From: Aminobacter anthyllidis
GTDB lineage: Bacteria; Pseudomonadota; Alphaproteobacteria; Rhizobiales; Rhizobiaceae
Length of the DNA: 64,000 bases
Assembly: GCF_018555685.1 (NCBI RefSeq)
Contig: NZ_JAFLWW010000006.1
Location: 1 to 64,000, forward strand
Direction of reading: 5' to 3'
The notes beneath the pieces are model-generated. The model searched no databases. It saw only the letters and a program-made list of their open reading frames with translations, and had not been told where the DNA came from. Below are positions 26,154-34,192 of this stretch, piece after piece (position 1 is the first letter of the stretch; the number at the start of each line of letters is the position of its first letter). A program made the translations under genes and the position numbers.

Positions 26154-27170
26154 TCACTTCGGCGCTGGCGCGGTGGTGCCGCGTATTTTGAGCGTCGTCG
26201 GCAGCATCACCGGCTTGCGCGGCGTAAGTCCGCCCGACAGCAGGTCGAGCAACATGGTCATGGCGGCGCGACCGATCTCGGTGCGCGGCTGGCTGACGGT
26301 GGTCAGCGGCGGATAGAAGGCCTCACTGAGGAACAGGTCGTCGAAGCCGACGACCGAAACCTGGCCGGGCACGTCGAGGCCGAGCTTGCGCAGTTCGTGG
26401 ATCACGCCGAATGCCATTTCGTCGTTGGCAACGAAGATCGCCGTTGGTGGCTCGGGCAGTTCGAAAAGCGCGCGGCACAGGCGTTGGCCGGTGTGCAGCA
26501 GATAATCGCCGACCGGCTCGTAGCCCTCGGGGACGAGCAGCCCGGCCGCAGCCATCGCGTTGCGATAGCCCTCGCGGCGGTCGACGCTCATGATCTCGGG
26601 CACCGGGCCGGAAATGTGGGCGATCCTGACATGGCCGAGGCCGATCAGGTGCTCGACGGCGTTGCGGGCCGCCGCCTCGTTGTCGACCATCACATGCGGG
26701 AAGCCGGCATTCTGGATCTCTTCCAGCGCCACCACGATCGGCGCGCCGCCCACGACCGAGGCGAGGAAGCCTTCGCGCTCGGGCAGCTTGCCGGTCATCA
26801 GGATCATACCGTCGGCATGGCCGTCGCGCAGCATGTCGAAATATTCGATCTCGCGGTCGGAATCGTTTTCGGTGTTGCCCATCAGCACCGAATAGCCGGC
26901 GGCGCGGGCGGTGGCTTCGACGCCCTTGAGGATCTCCAGATAGAACGGGTTGCCGACGTCGCGCACGACCATCAGCACGGCCATGGCGCGCTGCGTACGC
27001 AGGTTGCGGGCGCTGACATTTGGCCGGTAGTTCATCTCGCGCGCCAACTCGCGGATGCGGCTCAGCGTCGGCTCGGCGACGAGGCCGCTGTCGGAAAGCG
27101 CGCGCGACACGGTGGCGGCGGAAACGCCCAGCCGCTCGGCGATGTCCTTGATCTTGGGTCGCTCGTTCAT
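26154..27170 (-). CDS. LacI family transcriptional regulator
   Basis: A 338-residue repressor. The N-terminal HTH (IKDIAERLGVSAATVSRALS, residues about 6-25) and hinge helix are followed by a periplasmic-binding-protein-like sensor (GHVRIAHISGPVPE, FVANDEMAFGVIHELRKLGL, VSVVGFDDLFLSE). The ATG at 27170 overlaps the permease stop by 4 nt, so the regulator is encoded inside the operon it most likely controls. A LacI-type operator with the standard TGNAANCGNTTNCA pattern lies upstream of the operon's first gene. The inducer is presumably the transported sugar. Confidence 0.93.
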   Translation of the reverse strand: MNERPKIKDIAERLGVSAATVSRALSDSGLVAEPTLSRIRELAREMNYRPNVSARNLRTQRAMAVLMVVRDVGNPFYLEILKGVEATARAAGYSVLMGNTENDSDREIEYFDMLRDGHADGMILMTGKLPEREGFLASVVGGAPIVVALEEIQNAGFPHVMVDNEAAARNAVEHLIGLGHVRIAHISGPVPEIMSVDRREGYRNAMAAAGLLVPEGYEPVGDYLLHTGQRLCRALFELPEPPTAIFVANDEMAFGVIHELRKLGLDVPGQVSVVGFDDLFLSEAFYPPLTTVSQPRTEIGRAAMTMLLDLLSGGLTPRKPVMLPTTLKIRGTTAPAPK

Positions 27171-28156
27171 GCGCGCATCGCCCTGCCACGGCCGTAGAAC
27201 AGCATCAGGATCAGCAATGTCGCGCCAAACACCATCTGCCGTCCGGATTCGTCGATATGCACCGTCGTCAGGATGCTCTGCAGCACGACTAGCAGCACCG
27301 CACCCGCCATGGTTCCGGTGTAGCCGCCCTTGCCGCCGGACAAGGGCGTTCCGCCGAACACCACGGCGATGATCGAGGGCAGCATGTATTGCTCGCCGAC
27401 ATTGGCGAAGGATGAGCCGGAATAGCCGATCAGGCACATGCCGGCGACTGCCGCGAAGGCGCCCGACAGCATGAACAGGGCGATGCGTGTGCGCTTGACC
27501 GGCACGCCCGCCATGAACGCCGCCTGCTCGTTCGAGCCGATGGCATAGATGCGGTGGCCGAACACGGTGCGGCCGAGCATGAAGGCCAGGAGAAGGCCGA
27601 TGGCCACCCACAGCCAGATGATGCCGGGCAGGCCGAGCAGGAAGGGCTGGGTGACGAACTGCGACAGGCCGGGTGCGGCGCGCCCCGAGGGGATGCCGTT
27701 GCGGATCACCACCAACAGGCCCTGCAGCACGCCGAGCATGCCGAGCGTCATGACCAGTGGCGGGATGCGCAGCAGCGTCACGCCGAGGCCGTTGAACAGG
27801 CCGATCACGGCACCTGCGGCGATGCAGCCGAGGATCGCCGGCAGGATGCCGGCATCGGTGCCGTTCATCAGGTTGCCGCCGATGATGGCGCTGAGCGACA
27901 CGACACCACCGACAGACAGGTCGATGCCCTCGCGGCCGCCCAATATGACCAGGTTCTGGCCCGCGGCGACAATGCCGAGCAGGGCGGCGACGATGAGCAG
28001 GCGCAAGATCTGCTGGCCCGAGGCGAAACCCGGCGACAGCGCTTCGCCGAGCAGCAGCAGGGCTGCGATCAGGATCAGCGCCACGACCAGCGGCTGCTTG
28101 AGGAAGGTCAGCACCGGCGAGGGGGTTGCGGCTTGCGTTTGCGTGGTGGCGCTCAT
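27167..28156 (-). CDS. Sugar ABC transporter permease (ribose type), second
   Basis: A 329-residue inner-membrane permease of the BPD_transp_2 (RbsC/AraH) family with about eight or nine hydrophobic spans. GREGIDLSVGGVVSLSAIIG is the family signature and VVFGGTPLSGGKGGYTGTMA the C-terminal coupling region. Its ATG overlaps the stop of the first permease by 4 nt, and its own stop overlaps the lacI start by 4 nt. It probably forms a heterodimeric channel with the first permease. Confidence 0.93.
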   Translation of the reverse strand: MSATTQTQAATPSPVLTFLKQPLVVALILIAALLLLGEALSPGFASGQQILRLLIVAALLGIVAAGQNLVILGGREGIDLSVGGVVSLSAIIGGNLMNGTDAGILPAILGCIAAGAVIGLFNGLGVTLLRIPPLVMTLGMLGVLQGLLVVIRNGIPSGRAAPGLSQFVTQPFLLGLPGIIWLWVAIGLLLAFMLGRTVFGHRIYAIGSNEQAAFMAGVPVKRTRIALFMLSGAFAAVAGMCLIGYSGSSFANVGEQYMLPSIIAVVFGGTPLSGGKGGYTGTMAGAVLLVVLQSILTTVHIDESGRQMVFGATLLILMLFYGRGRAMRA

Positions 28157-29139
28157 GCGCGTGCCCTCCGGCCGACGAGGATGCCGGCCATCAGCGCCAC
28201 CAGGATGGCGAGGCCCTGGACCAGGTTCTGCCATTCTGACGGCGTGCCGACGAAGAACACCAGCGAGTTGATCAGGCCGATGATCAGCGCGCCGACGATC
28301 GAGCCGACGACGGTACCGAAGCCGCCCGACAGCGCGCTGCCGCCGAGCACCACGGCTGCCACCGAAAACAGCGTCATCTTGCCGCCGACGAGCGGGTCGC
28401 CGCTGGCGGTGTCGCCGGTGATGCAGAAGGCGGCGAGAGCGGCGAACAGGCCGCACAGCGCGTAGCCCTGGATGCGGATCTTGGTCACCGGCAGGCCGCT
28501 CTGGAACGCCGCTTGCGCGTCGTCGCCGACGGCGAGCAGCTGCGTTGCGAGACGGGTGCGGGCGAGCACGTAGATCACGATGGCCAGCACCACAGCGGCG
28601 TAGAAGACGAAGGGGATTTCGAAGAAGCGGCCACCATAGGTGCGCCAGAACGTGGCCGGCGCCGGCGTTCCGGCGACCGGCATGACGTAGAGTGCCAGGC
28701 CGGTGAAGAAGATGCTGGTGGCGAAGGTCGCAACGATCGCCTGCAGCCGGAGTGCTGCCACGACAATGCCGTTAACGATGCCGCAGGCGAGGCCGACGAG
28801 CAGGCCCATGCCAAGTGCTGCCACCACCGAAAAACCGCTGCCGCCCATCTTCTCCATCATCACGACGATGACGACGTTGACCAGCGACACGATGGCGCCG
28901 ACCGAAAGATCGATGTCGCCGGCGTAGACGACGTAGGTCTGGGCGATGGCGAGCATGATCAGCGCCAGGTAGGTCTTCACCAGCCCGGTGATGCCGATGA
29001 AGCTGACACTGCGCGGCTGGTAGAGGCCGTTGAGGCCGAGCAGCACGAGCGCGATCAGCAGGGCCGGCAGGAATGGATAGCGCTCGATGAGGCGCTTCAG
29101 GCCGCCGGGCTTTGGGGTGGGTAGGGTCGCGGTCGTCAT
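28153..29139 (-). CDS. Sugar ABC transporter permease (ribose type), first
   Basis: A 328-residue BPD_transp_2 permease. VVYAGDIDLSVGAIVSLVNV is the signature stretch, and VVLGGSALSGGFGTVVGSIV is the C-terminal conserved segment. The start (ATG 29139) overlaps the ATPase stop by 1 nt (TGATG). With the next gene it supplies the two membrane subunits. The two permeases are homologous but distinct, unlike the single homodimeric RbsC of E. coli. Confidence 0.93.
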   Translation of the reverse strand: MTTATLPTPKPGGLKRLIERYPFLPALLIALVLLGLNGLYQPRSVSFIGITGLVKTYLALIMLAIAQTYVVYAGDIDLSVGAIVSLVNVVIVVMMEKMGGSGFSVVAALGMGLLVGLACGIVNGIVVAALRLQAIVATFATSIFFTGLALYVMPVAGTPAPATFWRTYGGRFFEIPFVFYAAVVLAIVIYVLARTRLATQLLAVGDDAQAAFQSGLPVTKIRIQGYALCGLFAALAAFCITGDTASGDPLVGGKMTLFSVAAVVLGGSALSGGFGTVVGSIVGALIIGLINSLVFFVGTPSEWQNLVQGLAILVALMAGILVGRRARA

Positions 29140-30638
29140 CACGCGGCCTCGTAAGCTGCCTGGTAGAGATTGTAGCGCGTACGGTCCGCGCCGGTGAGTT
29201 CGCGCCGCACCTTGCCGCCGTTGAAGACGAGGATGCGGTCGGCATTGTTGAGCAGTTCCGCGTCCTCGGAGGAATAGAGCACGATGCCCATGCCCTCGGC
29301 GGCGAGCTTTCGGATCAGCGAGAACAGATCGGCCTTGGCCGACAGGTCGATGCCCTTGGTCGGGTCGTCGAGCAACAGCACGTCGGGCCGGTCGATCAGC
29401 CAGCGCGCGATGACGATCTTCTGCTGGTTGCCGCCCGACAGCGAATTGATCGGGTGGCTGAGCCCGGCGAATTTGGTGTGCAGCGCCTCGAGCGCCGGCT
29501 TGACCCGTTCGGCCAGTGCCGACGGCCGGGCGAGGAACAGCTTCTGCCTGAGATAATGGATCGGCGTCACGTTCTCGAGGATCGGCCGGCCCGAGATGAC
29601 GCCGTCGCGGCTGCGGTCGCCGGAGACATAGGCAAGGCCGCGCCGGATCGCCGCGCGCGGGTCGGATGGCGCGAAGGCCGAGCCGGACAATGCAAGCGTA
29701 CCGCCGCTGGAGGGGTTGGCGCCGAAGATGGCGCGCAGCACCGCCGACTGGCCCTGGCCATGCAGGCCGCCGAAGCCGAGAATCTCGCCCTTGGCCACCT
29801 CGAAGCCGACATTGGCAAAACCCTTGCCGGAAAAATTGGCGATCGTCAGCACCGCGCCATTGCGCGCCGCGGCAGTGGCAGGCGGCGCGCTGGCGCCCGG
29901 GGCAAGCTCGTCCTGCCCGCCGACCATCAGCCGGATCACCGCGCCAGGGTTGGTGTCGGCAATCTTCTCGGTACCGACAGTCTCGCCGTCGCGGATGACG
30001 GTGACGCGGTCGCCGATGGCGAAGATCTCGTCCATGCGGTGCGAGATGAAGATGATGCTGCGGCCCTCGACCTTCAGGTCGCGCAGGATTTCGAAGAAGC
30101 GGTCGACCTGGGCCCGGTCGAGCGCCGAGGTCGGTTCGTCGAAGATGGTGATCGGAGCTTCGGTCGCCAGCGCCTTCATGATCTCGACCAGCTGGCGCTG
30201 GTCGGCGCGCAGGTTCTCGACCACCGCCTCGGCCGAAAAGCCCTCGCCGGAAACGGTATCGAACAAAGCGATGTAGCGCTGAGCCCGGCTTTCCAGCGCC
30301 GCGCGGTCGACGAAGATGCCGCCCGGCATGTCGGGCAGGCAGATGTTTTCGGCCACCGTGCGATGTCCGGCGAGGCTGAGCTCCTGGTAGAAGATGCCGA
30401 TGCCGGACGTGCGCGCCGCATGCGGGCCGGTGATGGTGACGGCCTTGCCGTCGATGAGGATTTCGCCGCTGTCGGGGCGCACGCTGCCGGCCAGCACCTT
30501 GCACAGGGTGCTCTTGCCCGAACCGTTCGAGCCGATCAGCACATGCACTTCGCCGCCTTCGACGGTGAGGTCGCCGCGGCGCAAGGCAAGGGTGGCGCCG
30601 TAAGCCTTGCTTACGCCGCGCATGATGAGTTTCGACAT
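29139..30638 (-). CDS. Sugar ABC transporter ATP-binding protein (double domain, RbsA type)
   Basis: A 499-residue protein with two fused nucleotide-binding domains. Domain 1: Walker A GSNGSGKSTLCK, Walker B TIFDEPTSALD, with signature LRADQRQLVEIMKAL in place of LSGGQ. Domain 2: degenerate Walker A FGGLHGQGQSAVLRAIFG, ABC signature LSGGNQQKIVIARWL and Walker B VLLLDDPTKGIDLSAKADLF. One consensus site plus one degenerate site is typical of RbsA/MglA proteins. It energises the two downstream permeases. An 82-bp gap with a stem-loop separates it from the binding-protein gene. Confidence 0.95.
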   Translation of the reverse strand: MSKLIMRGVSKAYGATLALRRGDLTVEGGEVHVLIGSNGSGKSTLCKVLAGSVRPDSGEILIDGKAVTITGPHAARTSGIGIFYQELSLAGHRTVAENICLPDMPGGIFVDRAALESRAQRYIALFDTVSGEGFSAEAVVENLRADQRQLVEIMKALATEAPITIFDEPTSALDRAQVDRFFEILRDLKVEGRSIIFISHRMDEIFAIGDRVTVIRDGETVGTEKIADTNPGAVIRLMVGGQDELAPGASAPPATAAARNGAVLTIANFSGKGFANVGFEVAKGEILGFGGLHGQGQSAVLRAIFGANPSSGGTLALSGSAFAPSDPRAAIRRGLAYVSGDRSRDGVISGRPILENVTPIHYLRQKLFLARPSALAERVKPALEALHTKFAGLSHPINSLSGGNQQKIVIARWLIDRPDVLLLDDPTKGIDLSAKADLFSLIRKLAAEGMGIVLYSSEDAELLNNADRILVFNGGKVRRELTGADRTRYNLYQAAYEAA

Positions 30639-30670
30639 GGTGGTGGCTTTCCCGGAGCTTCGTCGGTCGC

Positions 30671-30705
30671 GGGGACGCGGGCCTGCAAGCAGGTGCCGCG
30701 TCCCC
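30671..30705. other. Stem-loop between binding protein and ATPase genes
   Basis: ggggacgcgg (30671-30680) / ccgcgtcccc (30696-30705) pair perfectly, with a second inner stem cctgc-aa-gcagg (30682-30693). Such intercistronic structures often stabilise the upstream binding-protein mRNA against 3' decay and allow it to exceed the ATPase and permeases; this role is inferred. Confidence 0.6.
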
Positions 30706-30720
30706 CGTCTGGGAGGAAGC

Positions 30721-31746
30721 TTACTTGAACAGCGCTTCGGCGTCTGCGATCGAAAGCTGGCTGGTGTAGGAGTAGTAGCCCGGCTTGCCGTCGACCGCCT
30801 TCGCTGCGTCAGCGAGGTTCTTGCTGTCGATGAAGGGGATCGGCAGGTACATGGCGTTCTTGTACTGGCCAGCCGTTGCCGGCTCCTTCAGTTCCTTGCC
30901 CTGCAGCATCAGCACGGCGACGTTGAGCGCCGAAGCCATGACGCCGGGCGGGTTCACCGAAGCACCCGAGTTGAGCTTGTCCTTGGTCCAGATGTCGATG
31001 AAGTCCTTGCGGATCTCGCCGGTGGCGGCGATCGACGATTCCTTCTTGGCGTCGATGATCGACTTCCACGCGCCCGCCGCCATGCCGTCCTGCACCCACA
31101 CGCCATTGATGTCGGGGTAGGTGGCGAGCAGGTTCTGCATCGCCTGCTGGCCCTGGGCCTGATCCCAGTTGGCATTCACCTCGTTGACGATCTTGATGTC
31201 GGGATACTGGCCGAACACTTCCTTGTAGCCGGCGACGCGCATTTCGTTGGCCGGATGGCCGGCGACGCCGTTGATGGCAACGACATTGCCCTTGCCGCCG
31301 AGCGTTTCGGCGAGCCACTTGGCGCCTGCGGCACCCCATGCCTTCTGGTCGATGCCGACATAGGTGGCGTCAGGCGACGACACTTCGGCGTCGGTCGAGA
31401 TCACTAGGATGCCGGCTTCCTTGGCCTGGGCGAAGACCGGGTCGAACGCCGTCGGGCTGTTCGGGTTGATGATGATGGCGTTGACGCCTTCGCTGATGAA
31501 GTTGCGGACATGCGCGATCTGGCCGGGCACGTCGACATTGGCGCTCTGCACCACGACCTCGACATTGACGCCCTTGTCCTTCCAGGCCGCTGCTGCTGCC
31601 TGGGCCTCTTCGATCATCTGCGTGCGCCACTCCGAGCCGACCCAGCCATTGGACAGGCCGATCTTGTAGTCGGCTGCCTGGGTCGAGAACGCCGACACGG
31701 CCAGCGCCGCGACGGTGGTGAGCGCCAGTACTGAAAATTTCCTCAT
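30721..31746 (-). CDS. Sugar ABC transporter substrate-binding protein (ribose type)
   Basis: A 341-residue periplasmic protein, first gene of the operon. The signal peptide is MRKFSVLALTTVAALAVSAF followed by STQAADYKIG. It belongs to the Peripla_BP_4 (RbsB-like) family: GLSNGWVGSEWRTQM, FISEGVNAIIINPNSPTAFD, VISTDAEVSSPDATYVGID and NGVWVQDGMAAGAWK. It captures a pentose, hexose or cyclitol; the ligand is not predictable. The ATG at 31746 follows GGAGGAGTTC. A LacI-type operator lies 50 bp upstream of its start codon. Confidence 0.93.
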   Translation of the reverse strand: MRKFSVLALTTVAALAVSAFSTQAADYKIGLSNGWVGSEWRTQMIEEAQAAAAAWKDKGVNVEVVVQSANVDVPGQIAHVRNFISEGVNAIIINPNSPTAFDPVFAQAKEAGILVISTDAEVSSPDATYVGIDQKAWGAAGAKWLAETLGGKGNVVAINGVAGHPANEMRVAGYKEVFGQYPDIKIVNEVNANWDQAQGQQAMQNLLATYPDINGVWVQDGMAAGAWKSIIDAKKESSIAATGEIRKDFIDIWTKDKLNSGASVNPPGVMASALNVAVLMLQGKELKEPATAGQYKNAMYLPIPFIDSKNLADAAKAVDGKPGYYSYTSQLSIADAEALFK

Positions 31747-32195
31747 GAACTCCTCCCGATGCAAAAAACTGCTGCAAGGGATCATAAGCTGAAAATGTAA
31801 TCGATTTCAATCGTCATTTTCATAGGGTTTTCCATGCTGCGGCGCGTTCCGGCGCGCGGCAGCCGACATGCCCGCCGCGGTGAACCTTTCCCCGTGCCGA
31901 AGCGACCAACGTCCAGGCGCCGCGTGGTGCGGTGTCATGAAAGGAAAACCCAATGACCACAGACACCAGGTGTTGCGGGTCACCGCGAGCACCCGGAGCA
32001 CGGCGCGACCACCGCCTCAGGGAGAGGGTGGACGCGTTGGGCTTCGGGCTTGTTCCATTGACCCTAGGTAAGCCCCGGCGTATCGTCGTGCCGAGGGACA
32101 ATAGCAGGAATGCAAGGGAGGAAAGTGCCGGGTATCAGCGCTTTGCTCTTGCTTGCGCTCCAGCACCTTCTTCCACACAACTCGGGAGAGGTGTC
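31747..32195. other. Divergent intergenic region between sugar operon and exported-protein pair
   Basis: A 449-bp gap. The left 60 bp are AT-rich and hold the LacI-type operator. The rest (about 31860-32180) is GC-rich with fragments resembling the genomic repeat (ctcagggagagggtgga near 32017). Short frames on both strands have no domain. I see no obvious promoter for the plus-strand gene starting at 32196. Confidence 0.5.
31796..31809. promoter_or_regulatory. LacI-family operator upstream of the sugar ABC operon
   Basis: TGTAATCGATTTCA fits the canonical LacI/GalR pattern TGNAANCGNTTNCA at every specified base and carries the central CG. It lies 50 bp upstream of the binding-protein ATG in a locally AT-rich stretch. 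The lacI gene at the far end of the same operon is the natural candidate to bind it. Confidence 0.75.
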
Positions 32196-34181
32196 ATGCC
32201 GTGCTTTCGTGGTGGTTCCGGTGCGCTCGCGCAACCAGCCGAACCGTCAGGCGCCCGCCTGAGAGCACTTGCGCTCAACGCCGGCATGATGGCCCTGGCG
32301 CTTGCCGCAAGTCTGTGGCTCGCGCCGCCGGCGCATGCCCAGGAAACCCAGATCATCAATCCCGGATCCATGGCGGTCACCGGCTTTTCCGGCACCGTGA
32401 TCCCCGGCTTCGAGGAAGGGCTGCCGCCCGGCGTCGATCCGGTGGACGAGACCTTCATCGATACCGAGCGCGCAACCTTGCGCGTTTTTGAGGTTTCGGC
32501 CCTCGGCGGACCACCGGCCGGCCAACTCGTCAACACACCGTTGCCCTTCGAGGTCCTGGCCAGCCAGATCGGCCAGGTCTTCGCGCTGGCCTATGACGAC
32601 GGCGTCCGCGATGGTACGCCTTCGGGCGTGCCCGATCTCTACGCGGGCGCGACCTCGCTGCATGGCATCCGCATCGTCACCCCTGACGCCGATGCCGACG
32701 GACGCCCCGAACGCGAGCGTCGCGGCAAGGCCGGCGCCACCTTCATGGCCGGCCAGTTCGGCGAGGAAAATGGCGGCGGTCCCGGCACGATCTGGCGGAT
32801 CGACGGCATCTCCGGTGCCGTCACCAAGTTCGCCGACATCGACACCAACAGCGGTCCCGGCATCGGCGACGTCGCCTTCGACAAGGCGCATCGCCAGTTC
32901 TTCGCCTCCGATCTCGACACCGGCCTGATCCATCGCATCGACGCAACAGGCGCTCTGGTCGACACCTTCGATCACGGCGTCACAGGACGCCCGGTGCGCG
33001 GGCTGGCACCAACGGCCGACGACGGCGCGGTGATGGACATCCAAGGTGCCGCCTTCGACAGCGAGGATCCCGGCACCTGGGGCTACACCCAGGACGAACG
33101 CCGCGTCTGGGGCACAGCCGTCCATGGCGGCCGCGTCTACTACGCGGTCGGCGACGGGGCTGAGATCTGGTCGGTCGGCATCGCCCGCGACGGCAAGTTT
33201 TCAGGCGACCCGCGCTGGGAGCTGACGGTTGCGGCCGACAAGGACCTGCCGGTTACCGATATCGCTTTCGACAACAAGGGCTTCATGTATCTGGCCCAGC
33301 GCGGCGAGATCGAGAACCGCTTCGACTACAGCCAGTTCGCGGATTCAGGCGATGGCGAGGTCATCCGCTACTGGCGCGAAAGCCCCGACGATCCGGCGAC
33401 GGAAAGCATCTGGGTGCCGGTACCACAGGAATATGCCGTCGGCTTCCCCGAAGGCAATCGCCAGTCGGCCGGCGGCATCGACCTGCAATATGGCTACGAC
33501 GCGCAGGGCTTCATCAACCCCAACGCCTGCACCGACACCATCGTCAAGACAGGTGACAAGCTGCGGGACAATCCGGCGCTGGCCGAGCAGCTTGCAGCAG
33601 GCGGCCCGCTCGCCGTCCATGGCGTGCAGATCACCTCGACCTCGCTGGTCAAGCCGGCGAACGTTCCGCCCTTCGGCTCGTGGTTCGTCGACTTCGACGG
33701 CTTCTATGAAGACCCCGAGGTCGAGGGCCATGTCGGCGACGTCGAGATCTGGCGGCCATGCGAAGGCCGCGCCGGCTATTACGAGCAAATCCCTTATCCG
33801 GGCGACTATCCGACGCCGCTGTGGCCGCCGGATTTCCCTCCGCCCGGCAACATCCCGCCCTGCCTCGACGTCGAGGCGGTCGAGTATTTCTGCACCCCGG
33901 CCGGGCTCGAGGCCGATCTCTATGTCCGTGACGTTGCAGGCATTGGCGGCGATTCCGTCAAGGCCGATTCCAGGACGCCGGGCGTTGGCATTTCACCGCT
34001 TCAGCAGAGCAAGCCGGCGGGCGCGCCGTTCACCATCGGGGTGACCGGCCACTTCCCCGGCGACACCGTCAATGTCGGCCTGTGCTTCTACAAGCAGTCC
34101 GACGCCGACAAGGGCGGTTACTACCCTTGCTGCAAAGTAGTGGTGCCGCTTGCCACGCCCCAAGTCAGCTGCGAACCGTGA
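32196..34181 (+). CDS. Exported protein of unknown function (beta-propeller-like)
   Basis: A 661-residue protein with an N-terminal Sec-type signal (ALALNAGMMALALAASLWLA, cleaved after APPAHA). The body has repeated Asp/Gly-rich strands: TIWRIDGISGAVTKFADID, GIGDVAFDKAHRQFFASDLD and DIAFDNKGFMYLAQRGEIE, which look like beta-propeller blades. A C-terminal domain carries paired cysteines (CLDVEAVEYFC, CCKVVVP). The ATG at 32196 follows CGGGAGAGG. The next gene starts 11 bp downstream, so the two form an operon and may form an envelope or surface complex. No enzyme motif was recognised. Confidence 0.8.
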   Translation: MPCFRGGSGALAQPAEPSGARLRALALNAGMMALALAASLWLAPPAHAQETQIINPGSMAVTGFSGTVIPGFEEGLPPGVDPVDETFIDTERATLRVFEVSALGGPPAGQLVNTPLPFEVLASQIGQVFALAYDDGVRDGTPSGVPDLYAGATSLHGIRIVTPDADADGRPERERRGKAGATFMAGQFGEENGGGPGTIWRIDGISGAVTKFADIDTNSGPGIGDVAFDKAHRQFFASDLDTGLIHRIDATGALVDTFDHGVTGRPVRGLAPTADDGAVMDIQGAAFDSEDPGTWGYTQDERRVWGTAVHGGRVYYAVGDGAEIWSVGIARDGKFSGDPRWELTVAADKDLPVTDIAFDNKGFMYLAQRGEIENRFDYSQFADSGDGEVIRYWRESPDDPATESIWVPVPQEYAVGFPEGNRQSAGGIDLQYGYDAQGFINPNACTDTIVKTGDKLRDNPALAEQLAAGGPLAVHGVQITSTSLVKPANVPPFGSWFVDFDGFYEDPEVEGHVGDVEIWRPCEGRAGYYEQIPYPGDYPTPLWPPDFPPPGNIPPCLDVEAVEYFCTPAGLEADLYVRDVAGIGGDSVKADSRTPGVGISPLQQSKPAGAPFTIGVTGHFPGDTVNVGLCFYKQSDADKGGYYPCCKVVVPLATPQVSCEP

Positions 34182-34192
34182 GGGAGGGAGAG

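Noticed and set aside
28153-30504. A single 783-codon protein extending the first permease upstream
   Set aside because: The upstream part is only the alternative frame of the ATPase gene; the permease starts at 29139 with a TGATG coupling.
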